Of a stretch of 64,000 bases of DNA, positions 17,529 to 26,830 are shown piece by piece. The notes beneath the pieces are model-generated. The model was not told the DNA's origin. It saw only the letters and a program-made list of their open reading frames with translations, and ran no database searches. The translations under genes and the position numbers were made by a program. This DNA comes from Nocardiopsis potens DSM 45234. GTDB lineage: Bacteria > Actinomycetota > Actinomycetes > Streptosporangiales > Streptosporangiaceae. How positions within the stretch are numbered: the first letter of the stretch is position 1; every line of letters starts with the position of its first letter. The stretch lies in contig NZ_ANBB01000033.1 of the NCBI RefSeq assembly GCF_000341105.1, positions 1 to 64,000 of the forward strand, given 5' to 3'.

Positions 17529-17852
17529 GCCCGCCCTTTCCGGCCGCCTTCCGCTCCGCCGGCTCCCACGCTACTCGCGGACCCGCCGAGCGGGTCGGTG
17601 CTCGGGAGAGACGGTGATCTGAAGGGCTTCGGTTGGGGGTGGGGGTGGGCGACGGGCGAGAAGGAGGGCCCGGAGGGCTTCGGTTGAGGGTGGGGGTGGG
17701 CGACGGGCGGGAAGGAGGGCCCGGAGGGCTTCGGTTGAGGGTGGGGGTGGGCGACGGGCGGGATCAGAGGTGGTTGCGTAGCCTTCAAGAACGCACCCTG
17801 AGACGGGAGCGCGGCGGACGGCCGCAGGTCGGCCAGGGGGAGGAGGACGCTG
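17529..17852. other. Divergent intergenic region with minisatellite
   Basis: Between the GH4 gene and the PfkB kinase gene. Mostly occupied by a 51-bp tandem repeat; the kinase's ribosome site GGGGGAGGAGG is at the right end. Confidence 0.5.
17624..17762. repeat. 51-bp tandem repeat, about 2.7 copies
   Basis: Copies begin at 17624, 17675 and 17726 with GGGCTTCGGTTG and differ at only two or three positions; the third stops after about 37 bases. The unit is a multiple of three and would encode a Pro/His-rich 17-residue repeat on the minus strand, but that frame overlaps the kinase gene and looks non-coding. Confidence 0.85.
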
Positions 17853-18977
17853 ATGGAGGACCGGATGCGCGCACTGGAGTCCGCGCCACTGGTCGGGGAG
17901 CCCGCGGACGTACTCGCAGAGGAGCGCGCCGGGGAGGGGTGCTGCGGTCCTGCGGTCGACCTCGCCCTCAGCGGCACGGTCTTCTTCGACATCGTGCTCA
18001 CCGGGCTGGCCGCGCCGCCGGCGCCCGGCACCGAGGTCGGCGCGGACGGGATGGGGTCCTGCCCGGGCGGGGTGGCCAACATGGCGGTGGCCGCCTCCCG
18101 GCTGGGGCTGCGCACCGCGGTCGCCGCGGCGTTCGGCGAGGACGTCTACGGCGACTTCTCCTGGGAGACGCTGGAGCGCCAGGAGATGGTGGACCTGTCG
18201 GCGTCCCGGCGCTTCCCGGACTGGCACTCGCCGTTCACCGTCTCGCTCGCCTGGAAGGGCGACCGCGGGATGGTCACCCACGAGCACCCGCCGCCCGAGC
18301 CGCTGGACGGCATGGCGGCGAAGCTGCCGCAGGCCCGCGCGGCCTTCGTCGGCCTGCACCCGGACCAGCCGATGCCGGACTGGGCGGTGCGCCAGGCCGA
18401 GGGCGGTGCGAAGCTCTTCGCCGACGTCGGCTGGGACGACAGCGAGACCTGGTCCGGGGCGGTGCTGGAGCAGCTCGGCCACTGCCACGCCTTCATGCCC
18501 AACGCCATCGAGGCGATGTCCTACACCCGCACCGGCAGCCCCGCGTCGGCGCTGTCCGCGCTGGCCGAGCGGGTGCCGATCGCGGTGGTCACCGACGGGC
18601 CGCGCGGCGCCATCGCGGTGGACCAGCTCACCGGGGAGAGCGCCGAGGCGGAGGGCGTGGTGCTGGAGGCGGTGGACACCACCGGCGCCGGCGACGTGTT
18701 CGGCGCGGCGTTCATCGTGGGCACGCTGGCCGGCTGGCCGCTGCGCCGCCGGCTGCGCTTCGCCAACCTGTGCGCGGCGCTGTCGGTGCAGCACACCGGC
18801 GGGTCGCTGGCCGCACCGGGCTGGGCCGACATCGCCTCGTGGTGGGTGCGGACCAGGGCCGAGGCGGGCCGGGCCGGCCTGGGCGCCGACTACGAGTTCC
18901 TCGACGGCCTGGTGCCGATGCCGTGGCGGCCGACCGACCGCCGCCGGGCCAGCGCCACCATCGGCCTGCGCACCTGA
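17853..18977 (+). CDS. PfkB-family carbohydrate kinase
   Basis: Ribokinase-like sugar kinase, 374 residues. N-terminal SGTVFFDIVLTGL and GGVANMAVAASRLGL (substrate-side Gly-rich motif) and the C-terminal ATP-site motif DTTGAGDVFGAAF, with the catalytic Asp of GAGD, are intact. A 35-residue non-conserved N-terminal tail precedes the fold, longer than usual. The start is supported by GGGGGAGGAGG four bases upstream of CTG-ATG. Substrate not determinable; it may act with the divergent GH4 glycosidase on sugar phosphates, but only position suggests that. Confidence 0.87.
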   Translation: MEDRMRALESAPLVGEPADVLAEERAGEGCCGPAVDLALSGTVFFDIVLTGLAAPPAPGTEVGADGMGSCPGGVANMAVAASRLGLRTAVAAAFGEDVYGDFSWETLERQEMVDLSASRRFPDWHSPFTVSLAWKGDRGMVTHEHPPPEPLDGMAAKLPQARAAFVGLHPDQPMPDWAVRQAEGGAKLFADVGWDDSETWSGAVLEQLGHCHAFMPNAIEAMSYTRTGSPASALSALAERVPIAVVTDGPRGAIAVDQLTGESAEAEGVVLEAVDTTGAGDVFGAAFIVGTLAGWPLRRRLRFANLCAALSVQHTGGSLAAPGWADIASWWVRTRAEAGRAGLGADYEFLDGLVPMPWRPTDRRRASATIGLRT

Positions 18978-19115
18978 CCCCGCGGGGCCCGGGAGCGGGC
19001 GGAGCGGGGCCGCGGTGCACCGGGGAAACATGGGGCCCGGTGCGGCGGGTAGGGAGCAGGGGAGCGCGGGGCGCGCCCCGCGACGGCCTGTCGTCTCTGG
19101 GAAGGGGAGTGCCGA

Positions 19116-19331
19116 ATGAGCCTGGAGGAAGCGCAGCGCCAGCTTGAAGCGGCGATCCATGATGCGCGGGTGTCGTTCGACTGCATCGCGCTGGAGGACC
19201 TGGAGCGGTCGCACACCAACGCCATCACCGCGCGGGCCGCCGTGGACGCGGCGGAGCACGCGATCAGGGTCGCACTGGAGGAGCGCCGGAAGGCGGAGGA
19301 GGCCGAGGAGGCCAAGGGCGCCGGCGGCTGA
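19116..19331 (+). CDS. Small hypothetical protein, helical
   Basis: 71 residues, charged, predicted almost fully helical (MSLEEAQRQLEAAIHDARV ... RVALEERRKAEEAEEAKG), likely a coiled coil. GGGAAGGGGAG precedes the ATG at good spacing and codon third positions are G/C as in real genes here. No family recognised. It lies between the kinase and the LexA-box gene and is probably transcribed separately from the latter. Confidence 0.6.
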   Translation: MSLEEAQRQLEAAIHDARVSFDCIALEDLERSHTNAITARAAVDAAEHAIRVALEERRKAEEAEEAKGAGG

Positions 19332-19344
19332 CCGCCGGGGTCGG

Positions 19345-19360
19345 TCGAACACGTGTTCTA
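19345..19360. promoter_or_regulatory. LexA-type SOS box
   Basis: TCGAACACGTGTTCTA matches the mycobacterial/actinobacterial LexA consensus TCGAAC-N4-GTTCGA at all but one position, with a perfect inner palindrome GAACACGTGTTC. It covers the -35 region of the promoter for the gene at 19384, a position suited to repression. Confidence 0.6.
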
Positions 19361-19370
19361 GTCGGTCGGG

Positions 19371-19376
19371 TATGCT
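19371..19376 (+). promoter_or_regulatory. -10 box of leaderless promoter, gene at 19384
   Basis: TATGCT followed by seven bases and ATG 19384. Strong extended-type -10 (GGGTATGCT) with the SOS box just upstream. Confidence 0.6.
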
Positions 19377-19383
19377 TCGGGGC

Positions 19384-19770
19384 ATGCCCGACCAGCATGT
19401 GCCCGCGGAATGGCCGGCGGGCGTCCACCCGCCGGGAGCGGAGTCCTTCGAGGAGACCGCCGTGACGTGGCTGTTCGACCACGTCCCCGCCGACTACCGG
19501 CTGCACGGCGTGCTCCGCCGCCATCCGGTGGCGCTCTCCCGGCTCGCCGTGCGGCACGTCGCCGCCTGCCTGGAGGCCGCCCGCGAGGGCTACCGCACCG
19601 CCCGGGTCGATCTGCGCGACCACCTCGCCCCGCACGCGCTGGACCAGGTCATGCAGGCCTACATGGAGGAGGGGCGGCGGCTGTCCGCCCTGCTCCGCGA
19701 GGTCGAGGCGGTGGACGAGGCGCTCCGCTCCCAGTCCCGCGGCGGCCGCGCCGCAGCGGCCGATTTCTGA
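19384..19770 (+). CDS. Conserved actinobacterial protein, probable SOS-regulated gene
   Basis: 128 residues, soluble, mostly helical, with conserved-looking blocks MPDQHVPAEWPAGVHPPG, WLFDHVPADYRLHGVLRRHP and LSRLAVRHVAACLEAAREGYR. I remember similar uncharacterised proteins in other actinomycetes but no assigned function. ATG 19384 is set by the -10 box seven bases upstream. The LexA-type box in the promoter suggests induction by DNA damage. No nuclease, polymerase or protease motif is visible. Confidence 0.75.
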   Translation: MPDQHVPAEWPAGVHPPGAESFEETAVTWLFDHVPADYRLHGVLRRHPVALSRLAVRHVAACLEAAREGYRTARVDLRDHLAPHALDQVMQAYMEEGRRLSALLREVEAVDEALRSQSRGGRAAAADF

Positions 19771-20032
19771 ATCCCGCCGGGAATCTGCGTCCGCGGTGCC
19801 GCCGCCGAGCGGGACCGCCCGGTCGGCCTGGGCATCGGGGCCGGGCCGCTCGGGCACGTCCCGGAGGCGGTCGACCACTTCGCCTTCCTCGACCCCGGCG
19901 GCGACGGGCCCGGCTGCTGCTCCGAGGTGCGGCCGCGTGCCCCGTCCGGTGCGGGCGCGGTCCGGAGAGCGCGGACCGGCCGCCCCGGGAGGCGTTCCCG
20001 CCGCGGCGGGGCGTCCTCGGCCCTTGGTGCGG

Positions 20033-20593
20033 CTACGCCGTGGCGCGGACCGCCACCGCCGCCTCGGCACCGGTGTTGACCAGCCAGTTCCCGGTGCCCG
20101 CGGCGAGCAGCAGGGTCCGCCCGGGGAGCAGTTCGCGGACCGAGCGGAGCTCGCCGCCGGGGCCGGCGGAGAGCACGTGGGCCCGGCCGGAGACCAGGCG
20201 GAGCGCGGTCGCCGAGCCGGAGGGGGCCGGCGGGAGCGCGGTGGAGCCGTCGGGCGCGAGGGTCGCGCTGCTGATCCGCATCCGGCCGGAGGCGCCGCGC
20301 CGGACCGGGCGCGGCGCGGGGCGCCAGTGCCCGGAGCGGTCCGCGGGCGCGGGGGTCCGGCGGAGCGCGTCGGCCGCGGAGTCCGCGGCCGCGGCCAGCC
20401 GGCCCGCGGTGGGCGCGGTGCGCGGCGCGGCGGCCAGGTGGGCGTAGCCGGAAGGGCGGCCGGCATCGACGATGTCGCCGATCCCGTCCAGGCCGGAAGG
20501 GGCGGGGCCGTGCTGCGGGGTGCGCTCGGAGTGCGACGGAGCGTGGCGGGCGGTCGGGGTGCGGAGTGCGGAGGCGGTGGTTCGGTTCGACAC
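20033..20593 (-). CDS. Hypothetical protein with cupin-like C-terminal half
   Basis: 186 residues from GTG 20593 (GAGGA ten bases upstream). The N-terminal half is Ala/Pro/Thr-rich and low-complexity; the last 80 residues (MRISSATLAPDGSTALPPAP ... GELRSVRELLPGRTLLLAAGTGNWLVNTG) read like a small beta-rich, cupin-type domain but the usual cupin histidines are missing. Third codon positions are G/C throughout, supporting translation on this strand. A TTGACA on the minus strand at 20947-20942 could belong to its promoter, but it is distant. Function unknown. Confidence 0.55.
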   Translation of the reverse strand: MSNRTTASALRTPTARHAPSHSERTPQHGPAPSGLDGIGDIVDAGRPSGYAHLAAAPRTAPTAGRLAAAADSAADALRRTPAPADRSGHWRPAPRPVRRGASGRMRISSATLAPDGSTALPPAPSGSATALRLVSGRAHVLSAGPGGELRSVRELLPGRTLLLAAGTGNWLVNTGAEAAVAVRATA

Positions 20594-21483
20594 CGGTGCG
20601 AGTCCTCGGATCCAACGTGTGCGGGCTGCGGGGCGGAGGCGGCACTGCCGCGGGCGCGGAAACGGGCCGGGAACGGCCTCGGCGGCCTCCGAAGGGTGCG
20701 CGGGGACCGGGCGCCGGCGTCGGCCGGCGGACACGGCGGTCAGCGCGGGAGAAGAGCGGAATGCTCAGGCGTCACTGCGGAAGGGAACGCGCGCTCAGCA
20801 ACACGAAGGGCGCGTACACGGCAGCGGACACGACACGGCGGCCGTACGGCGAAGGGCCGCGGAGGCGCGGCCGGCCATGACCGGTCGAATCGGCTGCGTA
20901 CGCGGGTGCATGGGGTCAAGGACACCAACGCCGGGGCGCCCTGTCAAGGAGTTCGGCGGAACCGGGGAGTCGCCTCCGTCACGTCGCCCGCCGCATCCCC
21001 GGGCCTTCCGGGCATTCCGCCCGCGCCGAGCGGCGCCGCCGGTCAGCGGGCCACCGCCGCCGCCGGCCGCGGCCGCCCTGCTCGGATCCGGCCGCGCCGG
21101 CGGGCGCGCGGGCGCCGATACGGGCCGAAGCGCCCGCCGGGCGAAGCGGCCGGGGCCTCGGGCCGCCGGACCTCTGCGCGGTCCGCCCGGTGCGCTGCTC
21201 ATGGGCCGTGCGGCGGGTGCGCGGACGGGAGAAGGCGCCGCCCGTGGCCGTCCGGCGTGTCGGGAGAGGGCGGAAGACCAGGGGCACGGAATCGGGAGGT
21301 GACCGTCGGTGCGGGTTATCGGTCCAGGTCGGGATGGAAATGGGCGGGATGGCCGTCGGGGGGATCGGTCGTGCCCCCATGGGAGAACCACCGGTTTTCC
21401 GGTGAAGCCGTTGCGGGGCGCCGCGTTTCGGTGATGCCATGAAGGAGATCGCGGGTGGGTTGGCGTGACCGAAACAAGCGAAA
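20594..21483. other. Long intergenic region, no gene supported
   Basis: About 890 bases between divergent genes. Frames are open on both strands only because of high G+C; none has a ribosome site plus normal residue composition. I see no repeat, RNA gene or insertion sequence in it. Confidence 0.4.
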
Positions 21484-22179
21484 GTGCGGTGCGCGTTGGC
21501 GGACGGAGGGCCGATCCGTCCCGGTGATGCCGCCGGGAGGGGGACCGGTGCGCTCGGGGAGGGGCGCGCCGGAGCCGTGGTGCGGTTCGCGGTCCGGGCC
21601 GCGATCGCCGCAGCGGCCGGGGTGATGGCCGCCGGCTTCCTCGGCTGGCGGGCCGGGCTGCTGGTGGCCGGTCTGGTGGTGGTCAGCTACCTGCTCCTCG
21701 GCGGTTCCGCCGCGCACATCCCGGCCCCCTGGGGGCGGGGCCGGCTGCTGCGCACGCTCCAGCGGCACGGCTACCGGCTGGCCGCCGATCCGGCCGGCCG
21801 GCACGTGCTGATCGGCCCGGGCGGGGTGTTCCTGCTGGAGAGCCGGGCCGCCCGGAACGCGGTGTCGCGCGCGGAGGGCGGGTGGCGGATCGGCGACCGC
21901 CCGGCCGAGCGGGTGGTGGACCGGCTCGCGGCGGCGGCCGCCCGGGTGGAGCGGCTGCTGGCCGGGACCGCGCGCGCCCGCGGACTTCCGGAGCCCGCGG
22001 TCGTCCCGGTGATCGCGGTCTCCGGCCGCCTGCCCGAGCCGGTGATGCGCGCCGACCGGGCGGTGATCGCCCGCCCCCGCGCGGTGCTCCGGTTCATCCT
22101 GGACCGCCCGGAGTCACTGGAGCCCGCCGAGGTGGACGCGCTGACCGCGGCCGCCCGCCGGGCCCTCGCCCGGCGCTGA
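21484..22179 (+). CDS. Membrane protein with NERD-like nuclease-related domain
   Basis: Up to 231 residues. A hydrophobic hairpin (AVRAAIAAAAGVMAAGFLGW then LLVAGLVVVSYLLLGG) is followed by GRLLRTLQRHGYRLAADP and HVLIGPGGVFLLESRAARNA, which resembles the core of NERD (nuclease-related) domains, where the I-G-P-x-G-V-F and the following acidic/Ser/Lys position lie at the active-site strand. The usual D-x-K is replaced by ESRAA, so nuclease activity is doubtful. The real start may be GTG 21577 (200 residues), which removes a charged tail. Family placement is tentative. Confidence 0.6.
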   Translation: MRCALADGGPIRPGDAAGRGTGALGEGRAGAVVRFAVRAAIAAAAGVMAAGFLGWRAGLLVAGLVVVSYLLLGGSAAHIPAPWGRGRLLRTLQRHGYRLAADPAGRHVLIGPGGVFLLESRAARNAVSRAEGGWRIGDRPAERVVDRLAAAAARVERLLAGTARARGLPEPAVVPVIAVSGRLPEPVMRADRAVIARPRAVLRFILDRPESLEPAEVDALTAAARRALARR

Positions 22180-22653
22180 CCGGCGCCCCGGCCCCGCTCG
22201 GCGGGAGGCCGGCCCGGGCGGACGGCCGGTGGCCGGAGGCGCGGCCGGGAAGCGCGCCCGCTCTCCCGGTCGGCGCGCCCCTGCCGCGGCAGGCGGCGCG
22301 GACGCGCGGCGCGGCGGGCCGGTCGGTGTCCCGGCCCTGCGGGCGCCCTCTGCGGGAAGGGCGCCGCGGGGGCGGGTGCGGATTCCGCGGTGCGCTCCGG
22401 GCCGGGAGCCGGGTGCTCCGATCGGGGGCGGGGCCGCGGTGTGCGTCTCCGGGATGGGAACGGCAGGTCGAAAGGGTGTTACCGAAAGTAATAGGGGGCA
22501 TCGTCCCGGATGCCGGGCGGGCGTCGGGGAGGGGCCGTCGATCCGGAATCGCGCCACGCCCGAAGCGTGTGAAGTGAGTGCAAGACGGGCGTTCGCGGTG
22601 TATTTCGGGGAAAGACTCCCGTTCCTCACCCGATGACCGTAGATTCTTGTCAC
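22180..22653. other. Intergenic region upstream of the sigma-like gene
   Basis: About 470 bases with no supported gene. The last 60 bases are less G+C-rich and contain the promoter of the next gene. Confidence 0.4.
22640..22645 (+). promoter_or_regulatory. -10 box of leaderless promoter, sigma-like gene
   Basis: TAGATT, eight bases before ATG 22654. No clear -35. Confidence 0.5.
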
Positions 22654-23283
22654 ATGATGGACCGGGACCTTGCCCTCGCCCTGCGATCCAGCCGCCCGTG
22701 CCCGACCCTGGCCTACGAACGCCTCTACGACGCCTACGGGGACGAGCTCTACCGCCTCTGCCTGCGCCGGCTCGACGACCCCGACAAGGCCCAGGCGGTC
22801 CTGCGCGACACCTTCATCGTCGCCGGCGCGCACATCCACCGCCTGGCCGATTCCGGCCGCCTGCGGGAATGGCTCGCGGCCATCGCCCGGGCCGAGTGCG
22901 AGCACCACCTGCCGCCGAACGGCGCCGACCGGGGCGCGGAATCCGCGGCGGCCGTCCCGCAGCCCTGCGCATCCGAGATGCGGGCCCCGGAGAAGTGCCC
23001 GGTCGGGGTCAGGCTCCGGGTGCTCAGCGGGCTGGTCGGCCCCGACCTGGAGGGGCACCGGGAGCACGTCGCGGTCCGGGCCGCCGGGTTCGACCGGGAC
23101 GGCTTCCCGCTGCCCGCGCCGGAGCGCGGCCGGCCCGGCCTGCTGCGCACGCTGCTGCCCGCGGCGGCCGTCGCGGCCTGCGCGCTGCTCCTGGTGATGC
23201 TGGCGGTCTACGTCTTCACCCGCACCGGCCCGGAGGAGCCGCCGTCCTGGAGCGGCCTGCCCTCGGTCTCGCTGCAGCGCTGA
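22654..23283 (+). CDS. Membrane-anchored sigma-70 region 2 protein lacking region 4
   Basis: 209 residues. Residues about 10-80 resemble ECF sigma region 2 (LAYERLYDAYGDELYRLCLRRL, then AQAVLRDTFIVAGAHIHRLADSGRLREWLAAIAR). Instead of a sigma region 4 helix-turn-helix there is LRVLSGLVGPDLEGHREHVAVRAAGFDRDGFP, a segment I remember from actinomycete sigma-like membrane proteins, then one transmembrane helix (LLPAAAVAACALLLVMLAVYVF) and a short outside tail. Without region 4 it is unlikely to recognise -35 boxes; it may bind RNA polymerase or act as a membrane-held decoy. The start is fixed by the -10 box. Confidence 0.7.
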   Translation: MMDRDLALALRSSRPCPTLAYERLYDAYGDELYRLCLRRLDDPDKAQAVLRDTFIVAGAHIHRLADSGRLREWLAAIARAECEHHLPPNGADRGAESAAAVPQPCASEMRAPEKCPVGVRLRVLSGLVGPDLEGHREHVAVRAAGFDRDGFPLPAPERGRPGLLRTLLPAAAVAACALLLVMLAVYVFTRTGPEEPPSWSGLPSVSLQR

Positions 23284-23307
23284 CCCCGGCCGCGGCGGGG
23301 CGGAACG

Positions 23308-23348
23308 CGGCGGGGCCCGGTGCGCGCTCGGCGCACCGGGCCCCGCCG
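23308..23348. terminator. Bidirectional terminator between sigma-like gene and ppa
   Basis: Perfect 18-bp stem CGGCGGGGCCCGGTGCGC with loop GCTCG between converging genes. Confidence 0.75.
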
Positions 23349-23363
23349 GAATCCGGGGTCGGC

Positions 23364-23891
23364 CTACTCCTCGCCGCCCAGGGAGATGTGCGAGCGGTCG
23401 CCGTGCACGCCCGCCTCCTCGGCGCGCTTCACCGAGGCGATGACCTCCTGCTCGGCGTCGTGCCGGCCGCCCCAGGTGGCGCCCTCGACCGACTTGCCGG
23501 GCTCAAGGTCCTTGTAGACGGTGAAGAAGTGCTCGATCTCCAGCCGCTCGAACTCGTTCACGTGGTGAATGTCACGGAGGTGCTCCATCCGCGGGTCCGT
23601 GGCGGGCACGCAGAGCAGCTTGTCGTCGCCGCCGGCCTCGTCGCGCATCCGGAACATGCCGATGGCGCGGCAGCGGATCAGGCACCCCGGGAAGGTCGGC
23701 TGCTTGAGCAGGACCAGGGCGTCCAGCGGGTCGCCGTCGTCACCGAGGGTGCCCTCGATGAAGCCGTAGTCTGCGGGGTAACTGGTCGAGGTGAACAGCA
23801 TGCGGTCGAGACGGATCCGGCCCGTCTCGTGATCCATCTCATACTTGTTGCGCTCGCCCTTGGGGATCTCGATGGTGACGTCGAATTCCAT
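23364..23891 (-). CDS. ppa: Inorganic pyrophosphatase, family I
   Basis: Hydrolyses pyrophosphate to phosphate, driving biosynthetic reactions in the cytoplasm. 175 residues, typical hexameric bacterial length. Active-site segments [39 protein letters not shown] (signature D-G-D-P-x-D) and the metal Asp in PATDPR are present. It is divergent from the dacB-like gene with about 90 bases between the starts. Confidence 0.97.
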   Translation of the reverse strand: MEFDVTIEIPKGERNKYEMDHETGRIRLDRMLFTSTSYPADYGFIEGTLGDDGDPLDALVLLKQPTFPGCLIRCRAIGMFRMRDEAGGDDKLLCVPATDPRMEHLRDIHHVNEFERLEIEHFFTVYKDLEPGKSVEGATWGGRHDAEQEVIASVKRAEEAGVHGDRSHISLGGEE

Positions 23892-23980
23892 GCTGTTCTC
23901 GGCTTCCCTTACGACGACTAGTGTCGCTTCATCTGCAAAAGTCTCGCTGTGGCAGAGCCAGGAGGAAGGCGGGTGGCGGG

Positions 23981-25342
23981 GTGCGGACGAAACGGGTCCG
24001 GATGCTCCTGGCCTTGGCCATGCTCAACATATTCGTGCTGGCGGCGGGCTTCACCTCGCTGGACGTGATCGAGTCCCGCCCCGGGGAGCCCCTGCCTTAT
24101 CCTGTCGCGCTCGCGGAGGAGAAGGCGGAGGCGGAGCTTCCGGACGCGAAGCCGATCGACCCCGACCGCCTGGCGGATCAGCTCGATGATCGCATGTCGG
24201 ACACCGGTCTGGGTGACGGGCTCTCCGGGTATGTGGCGGACGGCACGACGGGCGAGCCGCTCTACGAGCGCGACGCGGACAAGGCGTTCACCCCCGCCTC
24301 GACCACCAAGATCGCCACCGCGCTGGCCGTTCTGGAGTCCACCGGCCCGGAGAAGCGGCTGCACACCGACGCCGTGCTGGACGGCGACGGCCGGCTGATC
24401 CTGGTCGGCGGCGGCGACCCGACGCTGACCGCCGAGGCCGGCCCGGACGACTACCCGGTGCCCGCGACGCTGACCCTGCTCGCCGAGCGGACCGCCGCCG
24501 CCCTGGAGGAGGCCGGCGTGGACTCGGTCGAGCTGGGCTACGACGACTCGCTCTACCCCGGCCCGGACACCGGCCCCGGGTGGAAGGAGAACTACGTCTA
24601 CGAGGGCAGCGTCGCCCCGGTGCACGCCCTCATGCTCGACGGCGGCCGGGTGAACAAGGACGAAAACTACAGCGAGCGGGTGGGCGACCCGCCGCGCACC
24701 GCCGCGGAGGCCTTCGCCGACCTGCTCCGCGAGGAGGGCGTGCAGGTCGAGGGCGACCCGGAGCCGAAGCAGGCCCCGGACGGGGCGGAGAAGGCCGCCA
24801 CGGTCGCCTCCTCCCCGATGTCCGCGCTGGTCGAGCGGATGATGCTGGCCAGCGACAACAACATCGCCGAGGCGCTGGCCCGCCAGGTCGCCCTGGCCGA
24901 GGGCGAGGAGCCGTCCTTCGAGGGCGGCGCCGCGGCCATGCAGGCGGTGCTCGGCCGGCTCGGCGTCGAGGACGTGCACGTGGAGGACGGCAGCGGGCTG
25001 TCGGTGAACAACCGCATCTCGCCGCGGGCCCTGGGCACGATGCTGCGGCTGGCGGGCGACCCGGAGCACCCGGACCGGAGCTTCACCATCAGCGGCCTGC
25101 CCACCGCCCACTTCACCGGCACCCTCGCCTACCGGTACGGCCCGGACGGGGAGTCCGGGGAGGGCGCCGGGGTGGTCCGCGCCAAGACCGGCACGCTGAA
25201 CGGCGTGAGCACCCTCGCCGGCACCATCCGCGACACCGACGGGCGGCTGCTGGACTTCGTCTTCATGGCCAACGACGAGGAGGCCACCGGGGAGCTGCTG
25301 GACACCCTGGCCGCCGAGGTGGCCGGCTGCGGCTGCGCCTGA
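23981..25342 (+). CDS. dacB: D-alanyl-D-alanine carboxypeptidase/endopeptidase, PBP4 type
   Basis: Peptidoglycan-trimming enzyme of peptidase family S13, exported. 453 residues from GTG 23981. One uncleaved or signal helix near residues 8-25 is followed by the three penicillin-binding motifs: S107TTK110, SDN at 291 and KTG at 402. The AGGAGGA upstream is rather far (14 bases) from this GTG; a frame-open start at 23921 would leave only 29 bases to the divergent ppa start, so I consider it less likely. Neighbouring ppa, tilS, hpt and ftsH form a common actinobacterial order. Confidence 0.9.
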   Translation: MRTKRVRMLLALAMLNIFVLAAGFTSLDVIESRPGEPLPYPVALAEEKAEAELPDAKPIDPDRLADQLDDRMSDTGLGDGLSGYVADGTTGEPLYERDADKAFTPASTTKIATALAVLESTGPEKRLHTDAVLDGDGRLILVGGGDPTLTAEAGPDDYPVPATLTLLAERTAAALEEAGVDSVELGYDDSLYPGPDTGPGWKENYVYEGSVAPVHALMLDGGRVNKDENYSERVGDPPRTAAEAFADLLREEGVQVEGDPEPKQAPDGAEKAATVASSPMSALVERMMLASDNNIAEALARQVALAEGEEPSFEGGAAAMQAVLGRLGVEDVHVEDGSGLSVNNRISPRALGTMLRLAGDPEHPDRSFTISGLPTAHFTGTLAYRYGPDGESGEGAGVVRAKTGTLNGVSTLAGTIRDTDGRLLDFVFMANDEEATGELLDTLAAEVAGCGCA

Positions 25343-25486
25343 CCCGGCCGCCCGGTCCCGTCCGGCCCTGGTCGGAGCGGCGGTTCCGGCGGCGCCGCCG
25401 CGCCCGGGCCGGCCCCCGGACCCTGACGAACCCTGAGGAAACCCGGAAAATCGGCGCGGTCCCGCCTCCGCCGGGGTACGCGTGGG

Positions 25487-25492
25487 TACGGT
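25487..25492 (+). promoter_or_regulatory. -10 box of leaderless metalloprotease promoter
   Basis: TACGGT six bases before GTG 25499. Confidence 0.55.
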
Positions 25493-25498
25493 GAGGGC

Positions 25499-26830
25499 GT
25501 GACTGTGATCGACTGGGACGTAGCCGTCAACACCGGGATCCGCCTCGCGCGCCCCGGCCCCCAAGTGGACCTGGCCGATGCCCGGCAGGCCGTCGCCCAG
25601 CTGCGAGAGCTGTCGGTGGCCGCTCAGGGGCACGTGCAGGACTTCACCGGAATGACCCTCCTCGAACCGGCCGGGCCGGCGGTCATCGTCGACCGCCCCG
25701 GCTGGATCAGGGCCAACGTGGACGGGTTCCGCGTGGTCCTGGAGCCCATCCTGGACCGGCTCGGGGCGCAGCGGATCGCCGCGGGCGCCGGCGCCGCCGG
25801 GTCCATCACCACCGCGGTCGGCTCGCGCATCACCGGTGCGCAGCTGGGCGCGGTCCTCTCCTACCTGGCGGGGCGGGTGCTCGGCCAGTACGAGCTCTTC
25901 CTGCCGCCGGACCCGGACGGCAACGCGCCGACCGGCCGGCTCACCCTGGTGGCGCCCAACATCGTGCAGGCCGAGCGCGAGCTCGACGTGGACCCGCGGG
26001 ACTTCCGGCTCTGGGTCTGCCTGCACGAGGAGACGCACCGGATGCAGTTCAGCTCCAGCACCTGGCTCCGCGGCCACGTGCAGGGGCTGATGCAGGAGAT
26101 GCTGCTCTCCTCCGACATGGACGCGGCCGCGTTCCTGGACCGGCTGCGCGCCGCCGGGGAGGCCGTCGCCGAGGTGGTCCGGGGCGGCGAGGGCAGCCTG
26201 CTGCAGGCGTTCCAGAGCGAGCAGCAGAGCGAGATCATGGACCGCATCACCGCGGTCATGTCGCTCGCCGAGGGGCACGGCGACTACGTGATGGACGCGG
26301 TCGGCCCCGGGGTGGTGCCCTCGGTCGCGGAGATCCGCCGCCGGTTCCAGCGCCGCCGCGAGGGTGCCAACCGGATCGACCGGATCATCCGGCAGCTGCT
26401 CGGCCTCGACCTCAAGATGAAGCAGTACGAGGAGGGCGCGGCGTTCGTCCGCAAGGTCGTCGCGCAGGTCGGCATGGCCGACTTCAACCGGGTCTGGGAG
26501 TCCCCGGAGACCCTGCCCACCCTCGCCGAGATCCGCGACCCCGACGCCTGGATCGCCCGGGTGGTCCGCCCGGCCGCCCTCGCCCCGGGCGCGGAGGCCG
26601 CCGCGGTGAAGGGGGGCGGCACCGCTCCGGCCTCGGACGACACCGCTCCGGCATCGGACGACGCGGTTCCGGCGAAGGACGGCGACGCCCCGGCGGCGGA
26701 AGAGGCCGCCCCGGCGGCGGACGCCGGCGACGCGGCTCCGCCGAAGGGCGCCGCGGACACTGCGGACACCGCGGACACCGGGGACGGCACGGACGACGCC
26801 CCGCCGCGGGGCACCGCAGAGGGCGCGTGA
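25499..26830 (+). CDS. Zinc-dependent metalloprotease, DUF2342 family
   Basis: 443 residues, an actinobacterial zincin of the type called coenzyme-F420 biosynthesis associated protein in databases. The zinc motif HEETH lies at 176-180 ([12 protein letters not shown]); a conserved Glu-containing segment [17 protein letters not shown] precedes it. The last 100 residues are a low-complexity Ala/Asp/Pro tail with short repeats (APASDD, ADTADT) and probably disordered. The start GTG is six bases from a TACGGT box. It overlaps tilS by four bases, so it shares a transcript with the tRNA-modifying enzyme. Physiological substrate unknown. Confidence 0.85.
   Translation: MTVIDWDVAVNTGIRLARPGPQVDLADARQAVAQLRELSVAAQGHVQDFTGMTLLEPAGPAVIVDRPGWIRANVDGFRVVLEPILDRLGAQRIAAGAGAAGSITTAVGSRITGAQLGAVLSYLAGRVLGQYELFLPPDPDGNAPTGRLTLVAPNIVQAERELDVDPRDFRLWVCLHEETHRMQFSSSTWLRGHVQGLMQEMLLSSDMDAAAFLDRLRAAGEAVAEVVRGGEGSLLQAFQSEQQSEIMDRITAVMSLAEGHGDYVMDAVGPGVVPSVAEIRRRFQRRREGANRIDRIIRQLLGLDLKMKQYEEGAAFVRKVVAQVGMADFNRVWESPETLPTLAEIRDPDAWIARVVRPAALAPGAEAAAVKGGGTAPASDDTAPASDDAVPAKDGDAPAAEEAAPAADAGDAAPPKGAADTADTADTGDGTDDAPPRGTAEGA

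Noticed and set aside
17525-18115. Minus-strand frame encoding Pro/His-rich 17-residue repeats
   Set aside because: It overlaps the well-supported PfkB gene and owes its repeats to the intergenic minisatellite; no ribosome site.
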